This document shows positions 17,111 through 27,797 of a DNA stretch of 64,000 nucleotides, one piece after another. Within the stretch, counting starts at the first letter, position 1. The number at the start of each line of letters is the position of its first letter. The notes beneath the pieces were generated by a model that worked only from the letters and a program-made list of their open reading frames with translations, was not told the origin of the DNA and made no database searches. The DNA is from Mucilaginibacter sp. GTDB taxonomy: Bacteria > Bacteroidota > Bacteroidia > Sphingobacteriales > Sphingobacteriaceae. A program made the translations under genes and the position numbers. Location of the stretch: the NCBI GenBank assembly GCA_031292485.1, contig JARLHA010000037.1:62001-126000 (forward strand), written 5' to 3'.

Positions 17111-18691
17111 ATGTTCTCTCTTAAACGAAATCCCCACCAAATCATTGTTGCAGTTATTGCTGTTGCCGTACTGGCAATGGGGATACTCCTGTTTTTGATC
17201 CCGCCGGCACTTTTTCCCGACCCGGCAAATGGTTTACAGGTTTTAAGGAGCATGCACCTGGGTGGTGGTTTTAATAATATGGTGGCACCCGACCAAAGTG
17301 ATATTTCGCAGGATTATACCGAATATTTAACATGGTGGAGTCCCGGCCAATACCTGGTGCCGTATTTTTTTAAGCTGGTCGCTGCCATTAGCATGGGGCA
17401 GGCCATCGCCATAACGGTAAGTATGTGTACTGCTATCGGTTTAACCGGTTTTTATCAATTTTTCAAAAAAGTCGGGTTTTCGCCCATGATAGCAGCATTA
17501 AGCCTGGTTTTTATTATTTGCCAGGTAGCCTTTTTTGTGCCCTATGTGTATTACAACGGTGGCGAAATATTGCTATTTGCGTTTGAAGGCTGGTTTTTAT
17601 ATGGTTGTGCCTCCTTTAATAAGCCGGGGATTAAAGTTGCACTGTTTGTATTAATTGCCGGATGGGCGGGCTTCTTTTTTAAGTCATCCTTTGTCTGGAT
17701 TTATATCGCAGGTTTATGCTGCCTTTGGATAAAGCTTTGCGCCCACCACAAAGGCTTGCTGGAATGGGTAAAAAAAGGTTTATGGGTAGGCATCCCGACA
17801 GTACTATCGCTGGCGTGCATTTATTTGTTTTTCCTGTCGAAGGGGCCAAGCCCCGCAAGTACAACCAAAGGGTTAAAGCTGGCTGCCGAAACTTTCAGCT
17901 TTCCGCTGGCATCACCGCTGCTGTCAGCTTTTTCTATTGATGATTTCGTTCACGGGTTGATCTATCATTTTGGCCCTGCACTGCTTCCACCGGGCTGGAG
18001 TGTGGCGATCCTGTTTTTATTTTCGCTGATGAGCCTTGTATTGATCCTGATGATCATACGCCGGGTAACCAATAACACGTACCGGCTGTTCCTTGTTCTT
18101 TTTTACTTTACCGCCCTGCTGTTTTTTGGCTTTGCCTACCTGCACCAACTGAACATTTCGTACGAGGCCAGGCATTTCCGGATCCTGGGCATTTTAATTG
18201 TTCCGGGCATGGTCTGGCTGGTTTCCCGGTCGGGCCCTGTTGTTAAAGTGTTTTTTGTGTTGATATGTGCGGGGATCGCAGGCTTTTCGGTGCATTATCT
18301 ATACAAGGGCTTTTATTTCAATAAGAATGTAAGTGCGCATGGCATTACAGGCATCGCCCAACCAAATATCGACCAGGAATCGCTTAACAAGATCATGCAA
18401 TTGGATAAAGAAAATAAGCACGCTGTTTTTGTTTTCATAGCCAATGATTTAGGCCTTGAGGTTGTGAATAACCGCATCATCACGCTGCCTGCAATACGTG
18501 ATAACCTAAAAATAGATATGGACGAGTACACCTATGACGGTTTTGCCGGCCCGCTTTTTATTGTTTTGCCCGAAAGCTATAATGGCCCGAAAGAAAAAAT
18601 GATCATGAAATCATTTACCGGGTACAGAAGATTTGATATATCGCCATTAAGCAATAATTATATGCTTTATGAGGCCAGGGAGAAGAGGTAA
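17111..18691 (+). CDS. Polytopic membrane protein, possible GT-C type transferase
   Basis: The 526-residue protein has about eleven hydrophobic helices followed by a soluble C-terminal stretch of about 100 residues. The first periplasmic loop (FPDPANGLQVLRSMHLGGGFN and the WWSPGQYLVPYFF segment) resembles the loops of lipid-linked GT-C glycosyltransferases, but I see no decisive aspartate pair, so the function stays open. It is the last gene of the glycan operon, 39 bases after the acetyltransferase, and it converges on obgE. Confidence 0.55.
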   Translation: MFSLKRNPHQIIVAVIAVAVLAMGILLFLIPPALFPDPANGLQVLRSMHLGGGFNNMVAPDQSDISQDYTEYLTWWSPGQYLVPYFFKLVAAISMGQAIAITVSMCTAIGLTGFYQFFKKVGFSPMIAALSLVFIICQVAFFVPYVYYNGGEILLFAFEGWFLYGCASFNKPGIKVALFVLIAGWAGFFFKSSFVWIYIAGLCCLWIKLCAHHKGLLEWVKKGLWVGIPTVLSLACIYLFFLSKGPSPASTTKGLKLAAETFSFPLASPLLSAFSIDDFVHGLIYHFGPALLPPGWSVAILFLFSLMSLVLILMIIRRVTNNTYRLFLVLFYFTALLFFGFAYLHQLNISYEARHFRILGILIVPGMVWLVSRSGPVVKVFFVLICAGIAGFSVHYLYKGFYFNKNVSAHGITGIAQPNIDQESLNKIMQLDKENKHAVFVFIANDLGLEVVNNRIITLPAIRDNLKIDMDEYTYDGFAGPLFIVLPESYNGPKEKMIMKSFTGYRRFDISPLSNNYMLYEAREKR

Positions 18692-18777
18692 GGGGGAATG
18701 TCATTTGGTCATTGAGTCACTGACCGGTTGGCGAACAATGCTAACTCAATCAACTTAATCTAACCTATTCAACCCAA
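18692..18777. other. Convergent intergenic spacer with short word repeats
   Basis: This is the short spacer between the convergent glycan operon and obgE. It contains repeated ATCAA/CTCAATC and TTGAGTCACTGA-like words with no gene and no clear terminator hairpin. Confidence 0.4.
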
Positions 18778-19782
18778 TCAACTACCCGAATTGATTTCCC
18801 TCCAAAGAAGATCCTTCAGCTCATCGATATTTTTTTGAGCGACTGACGATATAAATATGGAAGGGACGTCCGTCGGGAGTTCCTTTTTCATTTCGGCCTG
18901 CAGTTCATCATCCAGCATATCCGATTTGGTTACGGCCAGCACCCTGGGCTTATCCAGCATTTCGGGGTTGTATTCCCTCAATTCGTGCAGTAATATTTCG
19001 TATTCTTCTTTGATGGTGCGGTTGGTATCGGCAGGTACCATAAAAAGCAGTACCGAATTACGCTCTATATGCCTCAAAAACCGGAAGCCTAATCCTTTTC
19101 CCTGCGATGCGCCTTCAATAATGCCCGGGATATCCGCCATCACAAATGATTTGCCGCCGCGATAAGCTACGATACCCAGGTTGGGCACAATGGTGGTAAA
19201 GGCATAATCAGCAATTTCCGGCTTGGCCGCTGAAACTACCGAAAGCAGGGTTGATTTACCCGCATTTGGGAAACCTACCAGGCCCACATCAGCCAGTATC
19301 TTTAGTTCCAGTACGTTCCATTCTTCTTTGCCATCTTCACCGGGTTGCGCAAAACGGGGGGTTTGCAGGGTTGGTGTTTTAAAATGCCAGTTGCCCAGGC
19401 CACCGCGGCCGCCGTCGGTTAAGATCCGGGTTTCGCCATCGGTAGTGATCTCGAATATGGTTTCGCCCGTTTCTGAGTTTTTAGCGATGGTGCCCAGGGG
19501 CACTTCCAAAATTTCATCACGACCGGTTTTACCTGATTTTAATGAGCTTCCGCCCGATTCGCCGTCGCCGGCGATCACATGTTTACGGTATTTTAAATGA
19601 AGTAATGTCCAAAGCTGGGCGTTCCCTTTTACAATTACATGTCCACCGCGACCACCATCACCACCATCCGGGCCGCCTTTTGCCGTAAACTTATCACGGT
19701 GTAAGTGCGACGAACCCGCCCCGCCATGACCTGAGCGACAGCAGATTTTTACGTAATCGACGAAGTTTGAACCTTGACTCAT
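18778..19782 (-). CDS. obgE: Obg family GTPase ObgE/CgtA
   Basis: This 334-residue GTPase binds the large ribosomal subunit and helps its maturation. The glycine-rich Obg fold covers residues 1-158 ([32 protein letters not shown]). The G domain starts with GFPNAGKST at 170-178, followed by DIPGII and TKSD. The C-terminal OCT domain of some Obg proteins is absent, which is usual in Bacteroidota. It lies downstream of adk on the minus strand across a 109-base spacer. Confidence 0.97.
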   Translation of the reverse strand: MSQGSNFVDYVKICCRSGHGGAGSSHLHRDKFTAKGGPDGGDGGRGGHVIVKGNAQLWTLLHLKYRKHVIAGDGESGGSSLKSGKTGRDEILEVPLGTIAKNSETGETIFEITTDGETRILTDGGRGGLGNWHFKTPTLQTPRFAQPGEDGKEEWNVLELKILADVGLVGFPNAGKSTLLSVVSAAKPEIADYAFTTIVPNLGIVAYRGGKSFVMADIPGIIEGASQGKGLGFRFLRHIERNSVLLFMVPADTNRTIKEEYEILLHELREYNPEMLDKPRVLAVTKSDMLDDELQAEMKKELPTDVPSIFISSVAQKNIDELKDLLWREINSGS

Positions 19783-19891
19783 TTTATTTCGGATTTCGGA
19801 ATTTGGATTTCGGATTTGGGAAAATTTTCATTTGCGAATTATCATTGGCTTACACCAAATAAATCCCAAATCGAACATCCGAAATCCGAAA
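19783..19891. repeat. obgE-adk spacer with inverted CGGATTTCGGA-like words
   Basis: The spacer carries tandem ATTTCGGATT words near 19790-19820 and their complements (GAAATCCGAAAT) near 19878-19892. Together they could fold into an imperfect hairpin in the adk-obgE transcript. No gene is seen. Confidence 0.5.
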
Positions 19892-20464
19892 TTAATAAGA
19901 ATCTATTACAGCACCTATCGTATTAAAGATCTCTTCAACAGAGCCGATGCCGTTTATGCTTTTAAATTTATTTTGACTTTGATAAAAACCCGCAACAGGT
20001 GCAGTTTTATCATTATATTCTTTTATACGTTTGCGGATCACTTCAGGATTGGCATCATCAGGGCGACCTGAATCTTTACCCCTTAGTAATAAGCGTTGCT
20101 CAAGTTCGGTGTCATTCACTTCGAGTGCTACCATACCTGATATAGGGGCATTTTTGCTTTCCAGCAGTTGATCCAGTGCTTCGGCCTGCGCTACTGTACG
20201 AGGGAACCCGTCGAAAATAAAGCCTTTTGCCTCTTTATTGGCATCCAGTTTATGGCTGATCATACTGATAACCACTGCATCGGGCACCAAAATACCCTGG
20301 TCCATCAGCTTTTTTGCTTCAAGGCCCAAATCGGTTCCTTGCGCTATTTCGCTACGTAGAAGATCGCCGGTTGAAAGATGGATCAAGCCATATTTCTCGA
20401 TAAGTTTCTGCGATTGGGTGCCTTTTCCCGCTCCGGGGGGGCCAAACAATACAAGATTTAGCAT
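19892..20464 (-). CDS. adk: Adenylate kinase
   Basis: The 190-residue enzyme catalyses ATP + AMP to 2 ADP. The P-loop is GPPGAGKGTQ at residues 8-17. The AMP-binding region includes LSTGDLLR and GFIFDGFPRT. RGKDSGRPDDANPEVIRKR is a short LID, so this is the short form without a zinc-binding LID. It is upstream of obgE on the same strand and downstream of a tRNA gene with its own terminator. Single-copy essential housekeeping gene by family knowledge. Confidence 0.97.
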   Translation of the reverse strand: MLNLVLFGPPGAGKGTQSQKLIEKYGLIHLSTGDLLRSEIAQGTDLGLEAKKLMDQGILVPDAVVISMISHKLDANKEAKGFIFDGFPRTVAQAEALDQLLESKNAPISGMVALEVNDTELEQRLLLRGKDSGRPDDANPEVIRKRIKEYNDKTAPVAGFYQSQNKFKSINGIGSVEEIFNTIGAVIDSY

Positions 20465-20476
20465 TGGCTGTTTAAA

Positions 20477-20510
20477 TTAAAAGCCTTTCGGTACAATACA
20501 GAAAGGCTTG
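20477..20510 (-). terminator. Hairpin between tRNA-Arg and adk
   Basis: The arms AAGCCTTTC (20481-20489) and GAAAGGCTT (20501-20509) are a perfect 9-base inverted repeat with an 11-base loop. On the minus strand the stem is followed by TTTAATTT. It sits just after the tRNA gene and before the adk start, as expected for a factor-independent terminator of the tRNA transcript. Confidence 0.65.
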
Positions 20511-20582
20511 TTATTTTGTCATTGGTCAATCGTCATTGGTCATTTACTGAACTTTGCCAATGATTATTGACTTTTAACTAAG

Positions 20583-20656
20583 TGCACTTGAAGGGAGTCG
20601 AACCCCTAACCTCCTGATCCGTAGTCAGGTGCTCTATCCAATTGAGCTACAAGTGC
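20583..20656 (-). tRNA. tRNA-Arg (anticodon ACG)
   Basis: The minus strand folds as a complete cloverleaf. The acceptor is GCACTTG paired with CAAGTGC. The D arm is GCTC..GAGC. The anticodon stem CCTGA/TCAGG has the loop CTACGGA (anticodon ACG). The T arm is AGGGG-TTCGACT-CCCTT. The discriminator is A, and no CCA is encoded. ACG is read as ICG after wobble deamination and decodes CGN arginine codons. Confidence 0.96.
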
Positions 20657-20730
20657 ATTGTTTCAAGTGTTTTTGAAACGGGACTGCAAAAATAGGATTT
20701 CTTTTCAATCCACTATAATATTTTTGAAAA

Positions 20731-21192
20731 TTACTTTACAGCTTCTGCAATGGCTGTAAAATCAGGCAGGTCACCTGCTGATTCAAGCACTTCGGCATAG
20801 ATGATATTTTGTTCTTCATCAATAACAAAAGCAGCACGTTTTGATACGCCTTTAAGGCCTAAAACAAACTCTTCGTAAATAGCGCCATAGGCAGCGGATA
20901 CTTCTTTATTAAAGTCGGACAGTAATTCAAACTGGTAATTGTTTTCTTGTTTAAACTTAGCCAAAGTGAAAGGCGAATCAACTGAGATACCCAATATAAC
21001 AGCATTCAGGCCATCATAATAGCCAAAACTATCGCGCATGGTGCAAAGCTGGGTGGTACAAACGCCGGTAAAAGCCATGGGAAAAAAGTGAAGGACAACT
21101 TTTTTGCCTTTAAAGTCGGACAATGAAACCGGTTTTTTTTCGGTTGATATTAAAGTAAATTGTGGTGCGGGTGAGCCAGGTTGTAATGCCAT
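20731..21192 (-). CDS. Peroxiredoxin (AhpC/TSA family)
   Basis: Starting at the ATG that gives MALQPGSPAP, the protein is 153 residues. An upstream ATG would add six. It carries the peroxiredoxin core with the peroxidatic cysteine in AFTGVCTTQLC (C45) and a second cysteine at C50. ISVDSPFTLAKF and SKRAAFVIDEEQ follow. It reduces hydroperoxides, probably with thioredoxin. The spacing of the two cysteines resembles the AhpE/BCP-like subgroup, and the exact subgroup is uncertain. Monocistronic by appearance. Confidence 0.88.
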   Translation of the reverse strand: MALQPGSPAPQFTLISTEKKPVSLSDFKGKKVVLHFFPMAFTGVCTTQLCTMRDSFGYYDGLNAVILGISVDSPFTLAKFKQENNYQFELLSDFNKEVSAAYGAIYEEFVLGLKGVSKRAAFVIDEEQNIIYAEVLESAGDLPDFTAIAEAVK

Positions 21193-21305
21193 AAATAGTT
21201 TTTTATGCAAAGAAATAACAAATATCCGATTGATTGAGGGCGATTTGATATTTTACATTTTTGTGTCTTTGGTAGAGTTGGATAAAATATTACGCAAAAA
21301 AGCAT

Positions 21306-22163
21306 TTATTGGGTTATAATAGCCAAATGACCAACGAGGTCATGAAAATATTTGGCAGACCAAATTTCAATTCGCGCAGGATCGGGGATAAATCGGACAA
21401 TGTCTGCTCTTACGCGTTTTAAATTTACTTGGTCAATTTTTGCATTTAATAATTGTTGAAGTTCGTCGACTGTGATGGTCGTTTTATTCCAATCGCCGCT
21501 GTCTTGTGCCCTTAATAAAAAATGAGTCAGGTTTAATGGCACGCCCTTTTTGATATACCATTCCATGTCGTACCAATCGCGCCCTTTTACATTATCTCCC
21601 CATTTGCGGAACAATAATGCATGCATTTTGCCTGCAAACAAGTCCGAAATAACAAAGCATTTAACGTAAAAGGAAAACGGTTTCAATAACAACCTTTCTT
21701 CTGTATTAAAGCCTTGTGGCGGACTGATATCAACCTCCAGTTTAATTTTAATATTTGGTTTTTGGTCTAATCCATTTTGCGGGATAATATCTTCTAAAAC
21801 CAATTCTTTCCAGATAGTTTCCGATTTTAAAAATGCAGATTGAATATTACCCTTATTGGTCTTTTCTTTTTCTTTTACAGATATTTTAAAGCCTAATGAT
21901 TCAAATTCGAAGCGAACGGCCTCCAGGTACCTGTCAAATGAAAACGCGGGGGTTGCTGCTAATAGTGAAAAGTCCAGGTCTTCGGAAAATCGGTCGAGCC
22001 CGTAAAATATTCTTAAGGCGGTGCCGCCGTAAAAGGCCGCCTTTTCAAAAAAACCGGCACGTTGCAGGCCGGCGAGGGCGATCTCCTGCATAATCTCACG
22101 GAGCGCCTGTAGTGCTTCTTCTTTATTTGCCGGCTTGTAAGTATCCAGCCACTCTTTAATCAT
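21306..22163 (-). CDS. AbiEii-type nucleotidyltransferase toxin
   Basis: The 285-residue protein has the AbiEii/MenT nucleotidyltransferase core: FYGGTALRI around residues 44-52 and RFSEDLDFSLL at 58-68. D62 and D64 are the probable metal ligands, and a later KIKLEVDIS strand supplies a third acidic residue. Such toxins transfer nucleotides onto RNA (tRNA acceptor ends in characterised MenT proteins) and block translation, often as phage defence. Its start overlaps the stop of the antitoxin gene (ATGA), the usual type IV toxin-antitoxin arrangement. Confidence 0.9.
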   Translation of the reverse strand: MIKEWLDTYKPANKEEALQALREIMQEIALAGLQRAGFFEKAAFYGGTALRIFYGLDRFSEDLDFSLLAATPAFSFDRYLEAVRFEFESLGFKISVKEKEKTNKGNIQSAFLKSETIWKELVLEDIIPQNGLDQKPNIKIKLEVDISPPQGFNTEERLLLKPFSFYVKCFVISDLFAGKMHALLFRKWGDNVKGRDWYDMEWYIKKGVPLNLTHFLLRAQDSGDWNKTTITVDELQQLLNAKIDQVNLKRVRADIVRFIPDPARIEIWSAKYFHDLVGHLAIITQ

Positions 22164-22798
22164 AAGTTAGTTATCGCTTTTATAATCATTGATAAACTCT
22201 GCTTTTTCGGTGCATCCTGCAGCCATGATGACATCGAGTCAGCATCAAAGTCTTTCAGGCTATCTTCATCCATTCTCAGATTTTCCACCAGGTATTCCAG
22301 TGCATGTTTTTTACTTCTGAGTACCAGGCCCGAAGTGGTGATGACTTTATCGAATAAAGCTTTTTCGGGCGAAGCTATCATTACGTACTCTTCATCAGAC
22401 AATATTTGTTGTTGAATACCGAATGCATAATAGGGCAGTAAAAGGTGCGTATAGCTAAAAAGACCCATTTCTGTCACAAATTTTCTTGAAGCTTTTACCG
22501 TCACCGACGTGATCTCATAAACGCGTTCGGGAATCAGCCCGTAATAGGAGAGCGCGGAATCTAACGAGATATAACTTGGCCCCAATATTTGGTTAGCCAT
22601 TAAAAACGGTTCGGGTTTATTGGCCTTTAACATGGGTCCGGCGATATACAGCCCTTTCTTAATACCCGTCAATACGCCATCGTTAAGTAACGAAGAAATC
22701 TTATCATTAGGGCTTTTGTATCCCTTTAATAGCGACAATAATAATTGATGGGTGAGTGGTTGCCTTGCGTATGACCGTATGGCTTGCTGAATATCCAT
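22160..22798 (-). CDS. AbiEi-type antitoxin and transcriptional repressor
   Basis: The 212-residue protein has an N-terminal winged-helix-like segment (residues 1-50) and GVLTGIKKGLYIAG. It then has YISLDSALSYYGLIPERV and PEKALFDK, all hallmarks of AbiEi antitoxins. In characterised systems AbiEi neutralises AbiEii without tight binding and represses its own promoter by binding inverted repeats. A very large perfect inverted repeat lies directly upstream here (22804-22863), consistent with autoregulation. The ATG lies only 3 bases after a TAnnTTTG promoter box. Confidence 0.88.
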   Translation of the reverse strand: MDIQQAIRSYARQPLTHQLLLSLLKGYKSPNDKISSLLNDGVLTGIKKGLYIAGPMLKANKPEPFLMANQILGPSYISLDSALSYYGLIPERVYEITSVTVKASRKFVTEMGLFSYTHLLLPYYAFGIQQQILSDEEYVMIASPEKALFDKVITTSGLVLRSKKHALEYLVENLRMDEDSLKDFDADSMSSWLQDAPKKQSLSMIIKAITNL

Positions 22799-22801
22799 TT
22801 A

Positions 22802-22809
22802 CAAATGTA
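22802..22809 (-). promoter_or_regulatory. TAnnTTTG promoter -7 box of the abiE operon
   Basis: The minus strand reads TACATTTG followed by TAA and then the ATG of the antitoxin. This matches the Bacteroidota housekeeping -7 consensus TAnnTTTG. The transcript would begin at or next to the start codon. The box lies at the edge of the proximal arm of the operator. Confidence 0.6.
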
Positions 22810-22863
22810 TATATTTAATAAGATAATCGGAAATAATCGATTATCTTATTAAATATATACATT
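22804..22863. promoter_or_regulatory. 26-base perfect inverted repeat, probable AbiEi operator
   Basis: The left arm 22804-22829 and right arm 22838-22863 are exact reverse complements over 26 bases, with an 8-base spacer (GAAATAAT). It is directly upstream of the abiE operon and overlaps its promoter. AbiEi proteins of other bacteria bind paired inverted repeats at their promoters, so this is the likely autorepression site. Confidence 0.75.
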
Positions 22864-22933
22864 TTAAGCTTTTTTAACGCAGGTTGTATGCTTGAGCAAA
22901 AGATTGAACGAAATATGAACAGCACCAAAGTAG

Positions 22934-23056
22934 TTGTCCGAAAAAATCGGACAACTGAAATTAAAATTAATCGATGGTAATTTCTATAAAGCTGATGTTG
23001 CCGATACCGAACAACTTTTTAGGCTAATACAACCAATTCTATCCCCAAAGGTCGCA
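22934..23056 (+). pseudogene. Fragment of a BRO-type phage antirepressor
   Basis: About 40 codons in one frame (KIGQLKLKLIDGNFY, then ADVADTEQLFRLIQ and LSPK) match the conserved middle of BRO-N antirepressor-like proteins, where RLIQSIPSPKAEPFK is typical. The homology stops after LSPKV, where the 3' end of the amidohydrolase gene begins on the other strand. There is no intact start domain. I read it as a degraded relic of a mobile element next to the AbiE module. Confidence 0.55.
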
Positions 23057-23061
23057 ATTTT

Positions 23062-24045
23062 TCATTTCAGCTTTAGCAATTTATCCGCATTGCCATGTGC
23101 TAATTTTTCAAGGTCTTCCGTTGGTAGTTGCATGCTTTCAAGATATTGCTTACCCTGTTGGTTGGTGCTAAACGGATAATCTATCGAAAACATGATATTA
23201 TCTATCCCGAAAGTATCTATTGCCGTTTGTAATGGCGGCAAACTAAACAGGCCGCTGGTGGTAATATGCACCTGATCACGCAGGGTTTGAATAATGGAGC
23301 GCTGGTTGTTTCCGCCCTGGTCGATGCCAAACATTTTATCGGTGCGCACCATCATCATTGGCAGCATTTCGCCCATATGGCCGATGATGAGCTTAAGATG
23401 AGGGTACTTATCCAATGTGCCAGATACGATCAACCGTAATGTATGCAGCGCCGTTTCTGAATGCCAGCCCCAGCCTGCGATAGATAAAAAAGGACCCGCT
23501 TGTTTGGGTAAATTGCTATAATAAGCATCAAACACGGCCTTGGGCGGCAAGCCCGGGTGCAGGTAAATGGGCACGTCCAATTCTTCTGCACGGGCAAAAA
23601 TGGGCGCATATTTTTCATCATCCAAAAACTCATCGTTGGTTAACCCGTTGATCAGTGCGCCGCAAAAGCGGTAGTTTTTTACCGTCCGCTCCAGTTCGTC
23701 CGCCGCGGCTTCGGGGTTGGTTGTCGGCAGATGGGCAAAAGCCCTGAACCTGTCGGGATGAGCCGCGATCCGTTCAGCTATGGCGTCGTTGTATTGCCTG
23801 GCAAAAGTGGGGCCATGGGCGGCGTCAAGCAGGTCGGCGCCAGCCCCGGCAACAGACAGCACCTGCACGGTGATGCCATTTTCGTCCATGGACTGCAGGC
23901 GTTCACCATCAATATCTGCCAGTTTGTTTGCCATCCGCTGCATTGCGGGAGATTGGCCGATATAGTCTTTGTCTTTTGCTTCCTGCGGGAGTTTATCAAC
24001 CAGTTCAGGAAATGTTATATGTTCTTCGAGGGTTACTACGCGCAT
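23062..24045 (-). CDS. Amidohydrolase family 2 (ACMSD/resorcylate decarboxylase-like)
   Basis: The 327-residue TIM-barrel protein starts with RVVTLEEHITFPEL. VPIYLHPGLPP in the middle and LIIGHMGEMLPMM late supply metal and active-site histidines. IMFSIDYPFSTN provides the late aspartate. This matches the amidohydrolase_2 family that contains 2,3-dihydroxybenzoate and gamma-resorcylate decarboxylases and ACMSD. The EEH start in place of the HxH of classical members is usual for the resorcylate type. The substrate is unknown. A Crp-like regulator lies 67 bases upstream on the same strand. Confidence 0.85.
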   Translation of the reverse strand: MRVVTLEEHITFPELVDKLPQEAKDKDYIGQSPAMQRMANKLADIDGERLQSMDENGITVQVLSVAGAGADLLDAAHGPTFARQYNDAIAERIAAHPDRFRAFAHLPTTNPEAAADELERTVKNYRFCGALINGLTNDEFLDDEKYAPIFARAEELDVPIYLHPGLPPKAVFDAYYSNLPKQAGPFLSIAGWGWHSETALHTLRLIVSGTLDKYPHLKLIIGHMGEMLPMMMVRTDKMFGIDQGGNNQRSIIQTLRDQVHITTSGLFSLPPLQTAIDTFGIDNIMFSIDYPFSTNQQGKQYLESMQLPTEDLEKLAHGNADKLLKLK

Positions 24046-24112
24046 ATCTTTTTTTTTGATTTAACAAAGATTACCCTATTTGAATTTAGAAACATTGATC
24101 TGCATCAACAAA

Positions 24113-24685
24113 TCAAATTTTTGATTTTAACCTGCTCAGCGCTTCCGGCGAAATATGGAGGTAATTGGCCACCAGTTTATTCGACAGGCGCAGCACATAG
24201 TGCGGGTTTTCTTTTAATAAGAGTTTGTAGCGCTCTGCGGCATCCTGGGTGGCAAAACTTTGTAAACGTTTGGTATTATTTACATAGGCAAACTCCAGGT
24301 AATGGCGGTAAAATTTTTCCCATGCGGGTATTACATCCAGCAAACGGTAAAAGTCATCGCGCGGGATGTAAAGCAGTTCGGTAGTTTCAATGGCTGTTGT
24401 AAATTCTGTTAGAGGCTCGCCGCTGATAAATGATGTCAGCGATGTTGAAAATGTATTTTCAAAAGCAAACCTGCGGGTAACCTCGCCTCCGTCAACCTTT
24501 AAAAAATAAACCCTCAGGCAACCTTTGTTTACAAAATACATTCGCCGGGCAGGTTGGCCAATTATATTTATGACTTCGTTTTTTTTAAGTGTTAAAGGCT
24601 TAAAATGGGAAAGGATGACCTGTAATTGCTCATCAGCTATCGCAACCCTGTCCGTTATATATTTAGCCAGTTGTGTATACATCAT
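24113..24685 (-). CDS. Crp/Fnr family cyclic-nucleotide-binding-like regulator
   Basis: From the ATG giving MMYTQLAKYI the protein is 190 residues. An upstream ATG would add 30 residues with a cysteine-rich, non-homologous look. It has the cNMP-binding beta-roll (NEVINIIGQPARRMYFVNKGCLRVYF, FAFENTF..SFISGEP) and a short C-terminal HTH with LRLSNKLVANYLHISPEALSRL. Many Bacteroidota paralogues sense unknown ligands. It may regulate the adjacent amidohydrolase or the divergent oxidoreductase, but no palindromic site was recognised. Confidence 0.85.
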   Translation of the reverse strand: MMYTQLAKYITDRVAIADEQLQVILSHFKPLTLKKNEVINIIGQPARRMYFVNKGCLRVYFLKVDGGEVTRRFAFENTFSTSLTSFISGEPLTEFTTAIETTELLYIPRDDFYRLLDVIPAWEKFYRHYLEFAYVNNTKRLQSFATQDAAERYKLLLKENPHYVLRLSNKLVANYLHISPEALSRLKSKI

Positions 24686-24900
24686 TTTTAATTTAACGTA
24701 AACTCCTGTAAGCTTACCACAATAGCAAATATAGCATCCACCAGTACAGTTCCGGTAAATTTGCCGATACATCATGATGGAAATCGTTTCATTAATAAGT
24801 CATTCTTTTTTTAATAATATTCAGATCCTACAAAAAGGTGATATTATTGTTAATTATTGATGGCAGCGATGAAACGGCTGCAAGAGAAAATATTTACCCC

Positions 24901-25887
24901 ATGAAAGCGATAGTAATAACCCAACCCGGCGACCCCGAAGTTTTGCAGATAGAAGAACGCCCTGTACCTGCTTACTCCCCGGATGACGTTTTGGTAAAAG
25001 TTGCTGCGGCCGGCGTTAACCGCCCGGATGTTTCGCAACGCAAGGGGCATTACCCGCCGCCGCAAGGTGCATCACCGGATATACCGGGGCTTGAAGTTGC
25101 CGGAACCATCATTGAAACCGGCGCTAACGTTACCCGCTGGAAAGTTGGCGATAAAGTATGCGCCCTGGTAACCGGCGGCGGCTATGCCGAATATTGCAGC
25201 GTACCCGCAGGGCAATGCCTGCCTGTACCCGGCAACTTAAGTTTTGTGGAAGCCGCATCCCTGCCCGAAACCTTTTTTACCGTTTGGAGCAACGTGTTCG
25301 ACAGGGGTAAACTGCAAGCGGGAGAAGCCTTACTGGTGCATGGCGGATCAAGCGGCATTGGTGTGGCAGCAATCCAGATGGCAAAAGCCATGGGCGCTAC
25401 GGTGTATGTTACTGCCGGGAGTGATGAAAAATGTAAGTTTTGTGAAGATCTCGGCGCAGCCAAAGCCATTAATTATAAAACAGAAAACTTTGCTGACGCG
25501 ATCAAACAGCTCACCAACGGTAAAGGCGTGGATGTTATTTTAGATATGATCGGCGGCGATTATACCGCACCGAATATCAAATCCCTTGCGTTTGACGGCC
25601 GCCTGGTGCTTATTAATATGATGATGGGGAAAGATGTGCAGGTAGACCTTTCCCAAATTATGATCAAACGGCTTACCATCACCGGCTCCACCTTGCGGGC
25701 AAGGGATACAGCTTTTAAAGTTGCTATCGCCCAAAACCTCGAAAAAAATATCTGGCCGCTGCTGGCATCAGGCAAAATAAAAGCCATCATTAATGCCACC
25801 TTCCCGTTTGAAAAAGCCGCCGAAGCACACGCGCTGATGGAAAGCAGTGCGCATATAGGGAAGATTGTGTTGGTTCATGGTTCATAG
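24901..25887 (+). CDS. NAD(P)H:quinone oxidoreductase, zinc-independent MDR family
   Basis: From ATG 24901 (MKAIVITQPGDPEVL) the protein is 328 residues, the usual length for QOR/PIG3-type reductases. It has GVNRPDVSQRKG, GLEVAGTIIETG, and the cofactor motif VHGGSSGIGVAAIQMAKAMG, then ILDMIGGDY. These enzymes reduce quinones with NAD(P)H. The in-frame extension upstream to 24838 is not homologous. It is divergent from the Crp-like gene across about 215 bases and is followed by a hairpin-rich non-coding stretch. Confidence 0.88.
   Translation: MKAIVITQPGDPEVLQIEERPVPAYSPDDVLVKVAAAGVNRPDVSQRKGHYPPPQGASPDIPGLEVAGTIIETGANVTRWKVGDKVCALVTGGGYAEYCSVPAGQCLPVPGNLSFVEAASLPETFFTVWSNVFDRGKLQAGEALLVHGGSSGIGVAAIQMAKAMGATVYVTAGSDEKCKFCEDLGAAKAINYKTENFADAIKQLTNGKGVDVILDMIGGDYTAPNIKSLAFDGRLVLINMMMGKDVQVDLSQIMIKRLTITGSTLRARDTAFKVAIAQNLEKNIWPLLASGKIKAIINATFPFEKAAEAHALMESSAHIGKIVLVHGS

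Positions 25888-27797
<1,910 letters not shown>

Noticed and set aside
19223..19600. Plus-strand frame antisense to obgE
   Set aside because: It is the complement of the glycine-rich Obg domain and has no independent support.
22934..22954. Short palindrome TTGTCCGA-N5-TCGGACAA
   Set aside because: It lies within the BRO-like fragment's coding frame and is not next to a promoter, so it is probably chance.
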